Origin: Hypholoma sublateritium FD-334 SS-4
Lineage: Eukaryota; Basidiomycota; Agaricomycetes; Agaricales; Strophariaceae
Length of the DNA: 64,000 nt
NCBI GenBank assembly: GCA_000827495.1
Contig: KN817612.1
Location: forward strand, 1-64,000
Direction of reading: 5' to 3'
A program made the translations under genes and the position numbers. A model generated the notes under the pieces. That model made no database searches, had not been told where the DNA came from, and saw only the letters and a list, made by a program, of their open reading frames with translations. Below are positions 1 to 11,308 of the stretch, in pieces (positions within the stretch are counted from its first letter, which is position 1; each line of letters begins with the position of its first letter).

Positions 1-627
1 CCGGTCCCTGTCCACGAGTTCTGTTTCCAACCGCGCCACACACCCGCAACCGCTTCGCATATAATTATCTACAAACCAAGCCTTAATTCATATGTAAGTC
101 AACCCCGCCTCCATATTCATGGAACTTCACCTTACCGACCTCGCAATCCCCAGCCACTGAGCTGTTTCCACAGATTGACTGCTGCCCTGACCATGTAAAT
201 TTCATCTTATTCCACTGCCCATCACCGACATTGATATTACCGCCCATTCAGCCCGACCACCCGAACAACCCCCGCTTACACGCATTGCAACTGTGATTGT
301 CGTGCTCATTGACCCTTCCCCCTCTGGCCTCTTATCCAATCCATCACTGCCGCCACCACCACTCTCAGCCGCTATCCGCAAGCTACGGGTCGTTTGACAT
401 GCACCCCTACATTATAACTCTGACAACTTCCACTTCGTACCGCGACATCTCCCCTTTCATTCCATCTACCACCGGACCCAGCTACTCTATGGCTGCTCGC
501 AACGGCNTCGTATCCTCACACTTTAGCCATATACATGTTATGCCAGCCGTANATACTTGCTCAGTATTCCTAGAGTAGGAATTCGTAGAATTCTGAATGA
601 AATCAATTAATTTGCGTTAAAAAATAT

Positions 628-935
628 CCTTGCAATTGTGAAATGGGAAGCAAAAGCTCGCACGCATTACAATGCCTTACAAGCTGTGCCGCCTTTGTAA
701 GTTGACTTCAACTTGCAATTTGACTATGACTTGCAAAGATCAGCTAGGCTTGTGAGTAAGCGATGGCATTGCAAATTAGCCGATATTTGACAAGAGACTC
801 TNGTATTGGTAAGCGGCATGAGGTATTGTATCATCTGCCGACCGATTGCAACTGTCGGCTCAACCTTTGTAAACTAGGTGCCGCTTGCAATGCCTTGTGA
901 TGCGGTGCCAACATTTTCGGCATTTTGATGGTTGC
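628..935. repeat. Array of TTGCAA/TTGCAAT motifs
   Basis: The palindromic hexamer TTGCAA or a close variant recurs at irregular 20-80 nt intervals (near 630, 713, 731, 768, 845, 889 and 930). Such clusters resemble the subterminal motif arrays of some DNA transposons, but no terminal inverted repeat or target duplication could be defined. Confidence 0.4.
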
Positions 936-2624
936 AAGGTCTTTCGGCGTTTTCCGACATATGTCAATCATTGGCGACGCGTCGTCGAAGTTACCGGGAA
1001 ATCAAGGGCGCTTATGTACAATGTACATATGTATCTCCAGCGTACTCCGGCGAAATACGAGGTGCGGATGCGAAATGCGCCGTCACCCGCGGGGCGCTCG
1101 CGCGCTGCGAGGGCGGCCAGGCAATGCGTAACTATGCGCTTGGCGGCCTGAGGCGCCGTGCGCCCATCTCCAGAGGCGTTATCAGCGCCCATCCGGCAGC
1201 TTCCAGCGGGGCCGCTGTCCAGAATCCAGATGGCACGAACGCGAAGGGAAATGGCCCCGCTCACGCGCTTCGGCGGGCCCGTGACTTTCATAATAGCCAG
1301 CGTATTTAATTCATTTTGCACAATATCATTCGGTGTAAATAAGTACCCGTGGAGTGGGCGGTTGCTTATAGGCTGCTTCAAGGAATAGCCGCCGCGTTTC
1401 TGCCTGAACGCATGCACGCGTGAATGCGCGCTTAGAGGGGTTGGAGACGAGGGCTCGGGGTGGGTGGGACGCGGCCACGGTCCTGCACGCACTTATCCCC
1501 GGTGTCGGGAAACTCTCCCGCGCTGGCGACGACGATGTTCGGTTGCTCAGCAGCTGTGCGATGCATATAAAGTATATATAATACGTCATGAGTGTATTGT
1601 ATCGTATAGCTGCCGTCGCCGCGCAGGCCGATTGTGCTCTTTTTCTTCGATTTTCGCGGAGAAATACGCACTTGTACGCCGCTAGGAAGCTGCACAGTAT
1701 GCAGCCTGTCCGCGGGCTGCGTGGCGACAGCGCGCTCTGTCCACGCGAAATTCCAGAGACATGGAGTGACTGCTGCCACCCACCGCAGGGTCCAATATCT
1801 AAATATAAATACACAAGAAAGAAAGGCAACCCCATTCTCATGTTGTAGTATATATTTTCCTCCGATTTGCCATCCATAGCCTGCAGAATCGGTTTATCAA
1901 CACCGCCGCACCAATCGTGCGTCTGCTTATTCCGTATAATTTTACCTGGCCCTGGCATGGTCGGTGTCTCTGGTAGACTGCATCAACGAAGACCCAATTC
2001 GCTTTGCAGATTGAATGGGCGGTTAAATGCGTGCTTACAGGCTCTTGGAATCTGAATCCTTGCGCAGCTGCGACGCGACCATCAGACAGCGGCGACTGCA
2101 CTGACAGCGACGTGGTGCTCGTCGTTCAGCTTGAATTATATATGCATTCAAATAATCAACTAGATCTGACCCGTTGCTGATATGTTTTCCTGTGCGGATG
2201 CTGCGCAAGACGTCTCGCCAGCGACGAAGAAATAAACATACAATCCCCACAGCCAATAGCGACCGGCGTGGTCAGACGCCAATAGGAAACGCGCCACAGT
2301 CATGATATTGGAAGCAAGTAGACAGCAATCCAAGCAGCCCCACTGTCGCGCCTTCTAGCCTCCAATCTGCACTGTCAGCTGCTTAAATAATCGGCGTAGC
2401 TTAGACACCGCGCCTGCAGCGCGCCCATGGCCGCTGCCGACGACGGCAGTGCTCGCACCACGCGGAACGCGTGCGCTGAATTGAAGAGGACGCGCCGACG
2501 CGGTGTAGCTCAGCGCCTCTTACCCCGCGTCCTGACGCAGTGCGTCGTAACGCGCATGCTCTTATTACTCGCCTCGACGGTGGTCCACAGCGGTGTCGCC
2601 TGCCTGTCCTAGATCGGGCTGCCG

Positions 2625-3190
2625 CCTGCGCCACTGTCATCGGAGCGCAGCCCCGCCTGTATCTCCTCGACGCGCGCGGCAGTGGCGTGGTACTCCCTAA
2701 TAACCATACCCCGGCTCGGCGCATGTGCGCCGCGTGCGTGCGCGTATCAAGGGAACCGCGGATTGCACACCGTGCTATATAACGGGCTATTCTGCGAGAA
2801 GCTGAGACGGCTGTCGTCTCTAGTCACGTCCGCTGCAACTTGCAATGGAGCGTGCAATTTGCGTGCAATACAAAGCTTACATGGCCATGTTTGGTGCGAG
2901 TGGGGATCGGGCTGCGCCACTTCCACCGGAGCACAGCCCCGATTACGGGGTGTCTGCGAGGCCCCGTCGACGCACGGGGTGGTGGCGTGGGCTGGTACTC
3001 CCGAATAACCATGCGCCGCGGGCATGCCGCGAATGGCGCACAATGCTGGTGAATCTGAGAGGGCTGTCGCTGTTCTACATACTCCATACTTCATACCACG
3101 CTGTATGCCAGCGCCTCTAGTCCGACGCATCCGTCAGTGTAATGTGCGATCCATAGCCGTGTTTGGTCACTGGTGCGAGGCATTGGGTAG
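2625..3190. repeat. Diverged tandem duplication, period about 288 bp
   Basis: Two copies share ordered blocks. An (A/G)GAGC(A/G)CAGCCCCG block occurs at about 2640 and 2928. A TGGTACTCCC(T/G)AATAACCAT block occurs at about 2688 and 2993. A GCGGATTGCACAC versus GCGAATGGCGCAC block and a GAGA(C/G)GGCTGTCG block follow. The second copy trails off near 3190. No protein frame is conserved through both copies, so this is treated as non-coding repeat. Confidence 0.6.
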
Positions 3191-3396
3191 GAGTGGGCAC
3201 GGAGGACTGTAAATGAGGCAAAACAGTGACATAAAAGTACCAACAAAATAACAATTGTGTGATGTTCAGAAGTATACAGGCCAAAAATGAAGGAAAGTCG
3301 AACCCTGTTCTGAAGTTTAGAATTGTGTCCAGTCAATTTCACTAATCGTTTGAAGCCTTGGAGAAATTTCTTATGTCGTGTGCAAGTCGTGCGAGC

Positions 3397-5139
3397 TCAT
3401 TTACGGAATGCTCCGACATAATGAGCCGCGACGGCAATAACTGATCCAAAAATGGTGTACCACAAGAAGTTATCGTCATCCTCCGATGCTGGTTCAGGTG
3501 TATCAGGATCCTTTCCATCTAGGAGAGAAGCGTCCGGAAAGGATTCGTCAGATCCATCGGTGAGCGATGGACTCGGAAAATGGATGAGTTTGGCATCTTG
3601 AGCGCGCATCAAATATTCTGAAGCGTCCAGGGAAGCAGAAGGTTTTCCTGGATTTTCCATCGAGGACGATAAGCCCAATTTCATTTGCGAGGTCGAAGTA
3701 GCAGGTTGCAGGGACTCATCATGGGGCTGGTGGTCGGGTATAAGATAATTGTTTTCCGTCTCAAGCGATAATAAGGAAGAGCTGTCCATGACCTCGCGGG
3801 CCTCTGTGGGGTGCTTGGTCTCGGCTCCATCTACCGGTTCGAATAAATATCCACCACATCCACAAAAAAATGCAGTCGAGTTGTTGGTCTCAACATGGAG
3901 GTCTATATTGTCCCGTGGACTGGTAAGTGCACCTGTATCCGGGTCGGAAGCAGAGTCAAGGTAACATGACAGTGGATATGGGTTTGCCATCATTCGCTGG
4001 TATTTCTTCTTTCCTTTGAGTTTGACCCGCTTGGAGACATAGTCGAACAAGCGCCCGTTGATGCAGGCAAAATGGAGATCCGGCGGTTGGCAAGAGTAGG
4101 CTTCAAATAACGTCTTGTACACTGCTTTTAAATCCTCCATTTCGCTAATTGATGTACAGTTTCCGAAACCATAATCCACCATAACGGAGTTGATAGGTCG
4201 TTGGAAGAAAGGTGTGAGGTTATCTTCTGGATCCTGGAGAGTGAATCGCTTCAAATCCCAGACAGACAGGTTTACTGTAGGTGATGTTCTCAATACGTCC
4301 CGAACAAGTGGATGTGAAATGTCAAGGTTCGCTGCCAAGCCTTTGGATGCAAACAAGGAGTATAGTTGGGATGTTTTGTAGGCGCCAAGGAACTCTTCGA
4401 ATGTACAGAGGCCGATGAGATCTGCGTAGAGACGAGCGAGGTCTTGATCACTTCCGGGACGGCATGTGCAAAAGGCAAATGATGTCCAAAGGTCACTGTC
4501 GGGTCCGGGGAATGTACAATTGAGCAAGCCCCCACACAGACGCCAGCAAGCATTTCTTTCCGGAGACCATGTATTGGTACGTTCTTGAATTTGCGAGTCG
4601 GTAGCGCCTTGCGAACCTCCGCTATATATCCATCCCGCTCTTGCAATTTTCGCTGCAAAGTCTGCTTCTGCTTGCTTCTGCCCCCATTCTTCCGGTGTTT
4701 TCTCATCGAATACCCATTGGTGGTCCATAAGCCATGTGTAATATGCTCCTCTCAAAGGTACTGGTATGGGATCGTAGGCCTTTTGGGTTTCTTGAAGGAG
4801 AATTCCTTGCTTCCTCCAACGATGCAAGGTCTTCGCAGGGATTTCCCTATACTTTGTCAGATATTGATATACTCCCAGAAGGTGGGATTTGTTGTCAATG
4901 GAAAACGCTCGCTCGAAGCCAAAGTCAATCAATGTTTGCTTGTGAACTGGGACAAGGTCGTCAAAACAGGCCTTCCACAGGTGATCTGCCGTTGTAAGGC
5001 CATTTTTTGGGTTGCATCTGAATTTATGAGACCCCCACGACTTTCTTTGACATTCTTTACTGCAGTACCATACTTTGAAGCAACCGGCGCACTGATGGTT
5101 TGCAGTGTTCTCGTCGCAGTAGTTGCATAAATGGGCCAT
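3397..5139 (-). CDS. MYND zinc-finger protein with C-terminal membrane anchor
   Basis: Single-exon frame of 580 residues starting at an ATG. The first 42 residues form a complete MYND zinc finger: C5-x2-C8, C17-x2-C20, C26, C30, H38 and C42, with the usual YCSKECQ core. MYND fingers bind proline-rich peptides in partner proteins. The middle has no domain I recognise. It is followed by an acidic, Ser/Asp-rich stretch (about residues 440-555) and a single hydrophobic segment ending ...YVGAFRK, which looks like a tail anchor. The anchor would place the finger on the cytosolic face of a membrane; this is inferred from hydrophobicity only. MYND-only proteins are numerous in Agaricomycetes and the partner is unknown. 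There is no sign of damage. Confidence 0.85.
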   Translation of the reverse strand: MAHLCNYCDENTANHQCAGCFKVWYCSKECQRKSWGSHKFRCNPKNGLTTADHLWKACFDDLVPVHKQTLIDFGFERAFSIDNKSHLLGVYQYLTKYREIPAKTLHRWRKQGILLQETQKAYDPIPVPLRGAYYTWLMDHQWVFDEKTPEEWGQKQAEADFAAKIARAGWIYSGGSQGATDSQIQERTNTWSPERNACWRLCGGLLNCTFPGPDSDLWTSFAFCTCRPGSDQDLARLYADLIGLCTFEEFLGAYKTSQLYSLFASKGLAANLDISHPLVRDVLRTSPTVNLSVWDLKRFTLQDPEDNLTPFFQRPINSVMVDYGFGNCTSISEMEDLKAVYKTLFEAYSCQPPDLHFACINGRLFDYVSKRVKLKGKKKYQRMMANPYPLSCYLDSASDPDTGALTSPRDNIDLHVETNNSTAFFCGCGGYLFEPVDGAETKHPTEAREVMDSSSLLSLETENNYLIPDHQPHDESLQPATSTSQMKLGLSSSMENPGKPSASLDASEYLMRAQDAKLIHFPSPSLTDGSDESFPDASLLDGKDPDTPEPASEDDDNFLWYTIFGSVIAVAAHYVGAFRK

Positions 5140-5696
5140 GGTTTAACGAGCTTGAAATCGCATTAACAGAGAGGTGGCTCCACTGAAGTCGTACTAAATT
5201 CCCAGTGAAAAGTTAGTTCACGGCTCCCGCTATCGTCAAATTCAACCTACAGCGTCGCCTCGAGGGACAACTGAGGGACAACTCGGATGGTATGAATCTT
5301 GGTGGCTGCTTGTAAGAAGCCCTGGGGAAGCCTGTGCGCCGCGGGGTGATAACTGATCTGGACACGTTCGTTCCCACTGCCAGAAGGATGGAAATAGTCG
5401 AGTCTGATTTGGAAGCAATCAGTAGTATGTAATGGTTTGAAATGAAATTCTTGCATGGTCAGAGGTTTCCAAGAAGGTGCATACACGCTACATCAAACGG
5501 GCGAGTTTTATCATTTCGACGTATCACATACATCTACTTATCCTCTGCCAATCAGTTTAGGTTGTTGGCCTGGTTATAATTTACTGTTCTGGACAGGTAG
5601 GTATGGATGGTTTAATTATCTCGTACTCGACGCCCCTGGAACAAGCCAAGTGGTCATCAAGTGGGACACACAACAGCGCAGTTGAATTGCTGCTCG
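5140..5696. other. Intergenic, possible small unresolved exon
   Basis: Between the MYND and acetyltransferase genes. On the minus strand, 5247-5456 reads as an uninterrupted coding-like stretch from an ATG (MQEFHFKPLHTTD..., about 69 residues). The plus strand at 5455-5685 also stays open. Neither has a clear start context, splice partner or known domain, so I leave the stretch unassigned. Confidence 0.3.
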
Positions 5697-6319
5697 TCAG
5701 GATTGGGAGGGAGAAGCAGCGGATTCGACCTTCCTGCGCTCTCGCCACTCATCTTCCAAAATGCCCATGTAGTAAGTATCGCGCCAGGACCCCTTGATCC
5801 ACACAATCTTCCTATGTCGTCCCTCCTCCACAAACCCCCTGCGCGCAGTCAGCGTCCCGGCCGCAACGTAACGAGGCGCTTTCGAAGGCAGACTCACAAC
5901 CTGCGGTACAATGCAAGCGCCCGGTCATTGCCTTCAAATACGGTCAGCGAGACGCGGTGCATGTTCATCGACTCGAACGCGTAGTCGATGAGGAAGCGCA
6001 TCACTTGCGCGCCGAAGCCCTTGCGCCAGTGCGCGGGCAGCAGCGCGATGCAGAGCACCGCGTTGCGATTCTTCGGCTCACTCGGGCCGACGATGCTGGC
6101 CAGGCCGACAAAGGCGCTGGTTGCTGCCTCCTCGACGACGCACGACAGCAGGCACGCATGGATAAAGGCGTAGATGGTGTCGATGTAATTCGCGTGGCGC
6201 GGCGCGAGGTAACCCTCAGTGATCCATGGCGCTACGAGCGCATCGTTGTACAGTGCGAGGAGGTCGTCGTTGTCGGCGGACCGCGAAGGACGCAGGCGCA
6301 GGCTTTCGGTGGCGAACAT
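5697..6319 (-). CDS. GNAT-family N-acetyltransferase
   Basis: Two exons (6319-5898 and 5838-5697) join across a 59-nt intron with a GTGAGT donor and a CAG acceptor, giving 187 residues. The join restores the typical GNAT string YRRLGFVEEGR. Motif A, which binds the acetyl-CoA pyrophosphate, is visible as HWRKGFGAQVM. The C-terminal part (DTYYMGILEDEW) is typical of RimJ/L-like acetyltransferases that act on protein N-termini or small amines. The start at 6319 gives MFATESLRLRP, a normal N-terminus for the fold; an in-frame upstream extension reads poorly. Substrate unknown. Confidence 0.85.
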
Positions 6320-6612
6320 TGTGGGCAGAAGAATGGAATGATTATCATCACAATTAAAAATCGGGTGGTGATGCGAGATTCTGTGTGACTCGAATGAGTA
6401 TGTAACAGCGGTTCCACTTCGCATCAAATCAGCTCGTGTACATGTACCATTCAACCCCAACAACACAAAAAGTCAGTGCGAAGTATTAGAGTCCTTGGAT
6501 AAAGACGGCGAATAATTAATGTACGACAACACCGTAAGCAGGGCTGAGAAAGCAGTGCTGTTGAATGTAATGAGAAGGCCGAGGAAGAAAGTGGGCACAA
6601 ATAATGGATTTG

Positions 6613-8130
6613 TCATGGCCGCAGTCTGCTTCCGAGCACTGTCGATAGAATATGCCGGTCCCATTGCCTGAATCCGTCGCAACCATTGACTGACACCTCC
6701 CACAACGTGTGCAAGGGACATTCTTTATCCGCCCAATTGACTCGTTCTGAAAGCGCCTCGACGATGGCACTCCCGCTGAGACGCTGGCAATTTGTCAATT
6801 TCAGCTTGCGTAGACCCGGTAAGCGTAAGACCTTGGTCGTGTGAGAAGATGGCATGAAGGGGCGGAATAAGTCGATAACTTTATCAGACATATCCGAGGC
6901 AACGATGTGGAAGTCGTGAAGGTAGGGCAGACGATCGAAGACGTATCGAAAGTCTTTTGTGCGCATGTCGCAAAAATCCATCTCCAAAACATGTATTGGG
7001 GGAAAGCAACGGTTGATCAACGCGCGCAGCCCCATGCCGGTGGCTTGATCGCTCGATGGTGATTGGGAAAAGTCTTGTGCTTCGTCTTCGCTGTCCCCAT
7101 ATTCTTGGTACTGGGCTAAAAGTTGGAAGTCGACATTGAGATGTGCGAGATATAGATTTTGCAGGTGGGGGGTATCAAGTGAAGAGAGAAGTTCACGCAC
7201 GAAACATGTACTTTTAAGGTGCAGTGTGATGAGGCTTGGCAGTCGGACAATGGGAAGATGTCTGTCTATCGGACCGTCGTGCGGGAAGCCAGATAGGAAA
7301 AAAGACTCGAGTTCTGGGCAAGCTGTGAGAAATTCCAGTATCTCTTTGGGGTGAGCATGTAGGCCCGCTTGGCCACCTTCAGCGATGGTAACATGGACAA
7401 ATCGAAGGCGAGGCAGTAGCCGCGGAGACGGAAGTTTAACAATCCAGAGATTCATCGCATAGCTAAAGCAATCTTCTGGGCTGATGGGGGAAAATGTGAT
7501 CCTAGATTCGTCGTCATCCCATTCTTCTTGTTCGTTATCATGCAGACAGAGATGGAGATGGGTCAGATTTTCTTGTGTTAGTCTGAATGCAGGAGGTAAT
7601 AATTCGTCATCGCGGTTATTTCCCTTGAGCCGAAAGGATCCCCAACGTTCGATGGAGGATAGAAAGGGAGAAATAAGTGGTAGGATACTCTGTGGATCTA
7701 TAGCGTTGAGCTCGATATTGTATTTGAACGGTTGGGACCGGGTGGTCCAGAGGATTGCCTGCTGCTCGGGAAACATGTCGCCATAGGCGTCGTTGAGAGG
7801 GATAGTTTGCCACAATCGGGGAGATGTGTCGACTAATGCATACCACCATCTACAAACTTCTCTGAGCGTCAAGGGGGCGAGTGGTTCGCTGAAGACACAA
7901 TAAGCAAAGATTTCGATAAGCAATTCGGGTGGCAGGATGGTGATAAGTGTAACAGCGTCGCCGCTGGGAGATGAATATGTATAGCAGATAGTGTTGTTGT
8001 TCGGCCCCTCATGCATAGCCGATCGTGAAGAGCAGTGGCAGAGATTAAGGAAGTCGTGTGAACGTCCGATATTGGAAAAGGGGTCTGACAGCAGGTAAGG
8101 CCCGTGGGAAGAAGCAGAGCCGCTAAACAT
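6613..8130 (-). CDS. F-box protein
   Basis: Single-exon frame of 505 residues from an ATG. Residues about 64-112 carry an F-box-like motif: LPPELLIEIF, then LREVCRWWYALVDTSPRLWQTI. The rest has irregular leucine-rich strands (LITLHLKSTCF, LPGLRKLKLTNC) typical of agaricomycete F-box proteins. Such proteins usually bind Skp1 in SCF ubiquitin ligases and choose substrates through the C-terminal part. The target cannot be deduced. It is divergently arranged with the eS19 gene, with 455 bp between the start codons. Confidence 0.8.
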   Translation of the reverse strand: MFSGSASSHGPYLLSDPFSNIGRSHDFLNLCHCSSRSAMHEGPNNNTICYTYSSPSGDAVTLITILPPELLIEIFAYCVFSEPLAPLTLREVCRWWYALVDTSPRLWQTIPLNDAYGDMFPEQQAILWTTRSQPFKYNIELNAIDPQSILPLISPFLSSIERWGSFRLKGNNRDDELLPPAFRLTQENLTHLHLCLHDNEQEEWDDDESRITFSPISPEDCFSYAMNLWIVKLPSPRLLPRLRFVHVTIAEGGQAGLHAHPKEILEFLTACPELESFFLSGFPHDGPIDRHLPIVRLPSLITLHLKSTCFVRELLSSLDTPHLQNLYLAHLNVDFQLLAQYQEYGDSEDEAQDFSQSPSSDQATGMGLRALINRCFPPIHVLEMDFCDMRTKDFRYVFDRLPYLHDFHIVASDMSDKVIDLFRPFMPSSHTTKVLRLPGLRKLKLTNCQRLSGSAIVEALSERVNWADKECPLHTLWEVSVNGCDGFRQWDRHILSTVLGSRLRP

Positions 8131-8585
8131 TTAACAGTCAGGTCAGCAACGTTGAACGAGTACTAGACTTTTTATGCCAACTCCCATTCGAAATCTGTCT
8201 CCATGTCCAGCCCCCTACGCCCGGTCTTATAAATGACGACAACGAAGGATGCTGTTGATCGCGAGTTTGCTGCGGAGGGTGCCAGAGCTCAAAAGTCGGC
8301 CTCAAACAGGTACAAAAGGTAGAAAGCGTTGGACATGAATGTATTGAGATGCCGTTCAAGAGATGGCTGGGGGCGTCGTCGTTAGAGACGATGTCGAGCG
8401 TAGTCGCAGGAAGCAGCGTTGGCTGACTAATCGAAATTTAATTTTGATCTGCTGTACAGTTTCTCGGGAGTTGCCGCAGCCCCCGCGTGCGCACGCCTGG
8501 AGATGACCAAAAGAGATACACACAAAGTCGTCTACGTCGTCAACGCCCGCCCCCGCGTCCATTTCCTCAAGAAAACCATATCAAT

Positions 8586-9199
8586 ATGCCGGGAGTCAGA
8601 GACGTCAGGTTAGAAGCTGCCGAAAATGCCCCCAGACAGCACGAAATACTGATTTTTGGTGCTCGAACGTCTCCAGCGCCGATGAATTCATCACCGCCTA
8701 TGCTTCCCATCTGAAGCGCTCTGGAAAGCTAGAGGTCCCCGCATGGGTTGATATCGTCAAAACTGGCTCGTTCAAGGAGCTCGCGCCTTATGATCCCGAT
8801 TGGTACTATGTCCGCGCAGGTGCGTACCCAGAACCTATGCTTGTTTAAATTATCAGTATCTCAATAATTATCTACGCTTCAGCTGCCGTTGCCCGTCACA
8901 TATACCTCCGCAAGGATGTTGGAATTGGCGCCCTCATTAAGCTGCACGGTGGACGCAACCGCCGTGGTAACCGCCCCTCCCATCACGCCGATTCCTCCGC
9001 GTCCGTTCAACGCAAAATCTGCCAATCACTGGAGAAGATTGGTGTGCTAGAGCAGACTGGAAATGGTGGACGGAGAATCTCCCAAGATGGTCAACGTGAT
9101 TTGGACCGAATTGCCACCGCTGTCGTTGAGGAGATCAAGGCTAAGGAGGATGAGGAAGAGGAGGAAGAAGAGGAAGAAGAAGAGGAGGATGACGAGTAA
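8586..9199 (+). CDS. RPS19: 40S ribosomal protein eS19 (RPS19)
   Basis: Three exons (8586-8608, 8677-8819, 8883-9199) give 160 residues. The first coding exon is only 23 nt. The protein reads [20 protein letters not shown] and continues through [53 protein letters not shown] and [13 protein letters not shown]. This is the complete eS19 family pattern, a core small-subunit protein of the cytosolic ribosome. Unusually, the protein does not end soon after the conserved DLDRIA segment. It continues into EEIKAKED, then twelve glutamates and DDE, encoded by a GAG/GAA/GAT purine tract at about 9144-9196. Confidence 0.96.
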
Positions 9200-10574
9200 A
9201 GATGCTCAGCCTGACGCCGACCACCACCACCACCACCACCACCGCACACGTATGATCTTGCATGTCCTATCTCCTCCCTGTATGCAGCATACGCCGCTAA
9301 AATTATGGTTTTTTTGACGCCTCCATACACTTCGAAGGCCTGCCTCCCATGTCCATGGCGGTTTCTTATATAATCCTACTTGCCTACATCGGGAATGAGA
9401 AGTTCTTGATTCCGGGACAGGAACCTTGCCCGGAACTCTCGTCGTCTTCGGTTTGGCATACAGTGTTCTTGCATCGCCGATTGACTGCAAGAGGTGCGAG
9501 TTGGATAATTGACCAGATTTACGAAAACTGTTGAGAATTTGATTCTCAAACCCGCCAACGACGTCGAAGTCTTGTCAAAGTCTGGAGTCACAAGAATGAT
9601 GTAGGTGAAGATAACATTTTCTCGACGAAAACAAACGATGCGTATGTCTATTTTTGGCCGCCTACAAGTTCGTGGCGTATTGTTGAAATTCATTCTCAAC
9701 TTTCCGTTATTATAGCCACCATGGTCTTTCTGGTCCGTCACTACCGCGCGCCAACCGTGAGCTGCCAGACGTTCGGGGTCAATCTCTGTGTAGTGGCTTA
9801 TCGCCGGGTAATGTATAGGATCGACATTGCAATCGAACTATGAATCACTCGAGGCTGCCTTCTTGAAGCACATCTTTTCAAATCTCGACTTATGGGCGCT
9901 ATACGTAGCTATGGCCAACTTATTGTTACGCGAGGAGCACTGCGATGATTAAGGGATTTCAAATGGCGGGTCCGGGAACACTGACGAACAACAAAATGTT
10001 ACAAGGCCAGGGTAGATATCCCTGCTACGTATCCTGATGCAGGGCAGTGTTTCCGCTGCGGGACTTGTCAATTTCCTGATATAGCAACTCATCATTGTTT
10101 CAGAGATCCGAGGATGGATCGCTTTCGAAAGAAAGGGAAAAGAAAGAAAAGAACACTCCTACGTAAGTCCTTGTTTGCAATTACGTTCACTCGCGTTGCC
10201 AATTAGTAAGTACGTTAAAATACATTTTCCTCTTTCAAAGCGTTAATGCCAGTACCAAGGACGACAAAAAAACATGTACTCTACAACTAACTATTTTTAT
10301 CGGACAGATCCTAGGAGACCATGCGAGCTTTTGTCGGCGCACAGTCTGATGCCAATAAATGATGGACTGTTCAGCAAGACTCAGCAAGGCTCCTCTCATG
10401 TGACTCTTTGGCGTAAATGTATTGGCTGAGCAAGCAATTGCTTAGCGCTTCTGCCTCGTGCCGTCGGCGATCACGTTAACCCTCGCCTCTCTTTGTCTTT
10501 GCACCATCAGCTTCCCTCCTTCGCTAATCATGTCACATAATATTTGGTTTACTCTCACCGGGACCAGCCTCCAC
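9200..10574. other. Intergenic, no gene seen
   Basis: 3' region of the eS19 gene followed by about 1.3 kb in which I find no exon series on either strand. It contains an ACC-repeat microsatellite at 9221-9243. Confidence 0.5.
9221..9243. repeat. (ACC)n microsatellite
   Basis: About seven perfect CCA/ACC units in the 3' untranslated region of the eS19 gene, 22 nt after the stop codon. Confidence 0.9.
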
Positions 10575-10582
10575 TATAAATA
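10575..10582 (+). promoter_or_regulatory. TATA box of the peroxiredoxin gene
   Basis: TATAAATA lies 82 nt upstream of the ATG at 10657, followed by a pyrimidine-rich stretch before the start. This is a conventional fungal core promoter. Confidence 0.6.
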
Positions 10583-10656
10583 AGGCATGAGTCTGTGCGT
10601 CTACATTACGCCCTTTTCCGTTCTCTTTCCCTCCCCTCCACATCCTTCTGAACATC

Positions 10657-11308
10657 ATGAGCTTCCAAAATCTCATTGGCAAGACTGCCCCTTCAATCAC
10701 CCTTCAGAACTACGACGGTGAATCATACACCTTCACACCTGGAGCGAAGGGCCTCCCTTCCGTCATCTTCTTCTACCCCGAGTCTGGTACGTTGTTTCTT
10801 GCTTCCTTCGATCAAGCCTTTCGTCTGATCGTCGTTGTGTAGGTTCTTTCATCTGCACAAAGGAGGCATGCCAGTTCAGAGACGCCATCGCGGAGAAGGA
10901 CACCTTCAAGCCCGGAAGTGTTGAGATTGTCGGAATTAGCCCCGACCCTGTGGAGAAGCAGAAGAAGTTTGTTGAGAAGGAGAAGCTGACTGTAAGTCTC
11001 CATGGTTTGCCCGCCTGCGCATTGCGCTCATCATTTGCGTCCTATAGTACCCTGTCCTCAGCGACACCAGCAAGGAGACCTTCAAGGCCTACGGAATTGG
11101 CAAGGGTGTTTTGGGACTTGTTCCCGTTGCCCGTGTTACCTTCGTCATCGACAAGAAGGGTATTGTTCGGTAAGTAAATCCGATCAGGCTAAATTATGAG
11201 GTCTTAATTTTACTTTCCGCTACTAGTGACGCTCTTGATGCCACCATCAACTACGGCGCACACTCGAAGTTCGTCGAGAAATGGCTGGCGAAGCTTGAGT
11301 CCGAGTAA
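10657..11308 (+). CDS. Peroxiredoxin, PrxQ/BCP type
   Basis: Four exons (10657-10786, 10843-10991, 11048-11169, 11227-11308) with canonical splice sites give 160 residues. The protein has the thioredoxin-fold peroxiredoxin layout. IGKTAPSITLQNYDG is followed by FFYPESGSFICTKEACQFRD, which holds the peroxidatic cysteine and, five residues on, the resolving cysteine typical of atypical 2-Cys PrxQ (CTKEAC). GISPDPVEKQKKFVEKEKL, YPVLSDTSKETFKAYGI and VARVTFVIDKKGIVRDALDA complete the fold. It would reduce hydrogen peroxide and alkyl hydroperoxides using thioredoxin. No N-terminal targeting sequence is apparent, so it is probably cytosolic or nuclear. Confidence 0.95.

Larger units (their letters stand above)
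1..3396. other. Gene-less, repeat-derived left end
   Basis: I see no convincing coding exons on either strand. Open frames here are short, mostly start at non-ATG codons and show no domain-like composition. The stretch contains a TTGCAA-rich array, a two-copy tandem duplication and three isolated ambiguous bases (507, 552, 802). It looks like degraded repeat or transposon sequence, but I could not name a family. Confidence 0.6.

Noticed and set aside
2490..2600. Possible tRNA because of a GGTGTAGCTCAGCG A-box-like stretch
   Set aside because: No B box (GGTTCGAATCC-like) or cloverleaf pairing follows.
9091..9330. Poly-serine open frame antisense to the eS19 3' end
   Set aside because: It is the mirror of the GAG/GAA acidic tail and the ACC microsatellite, so it is low-complexity only.
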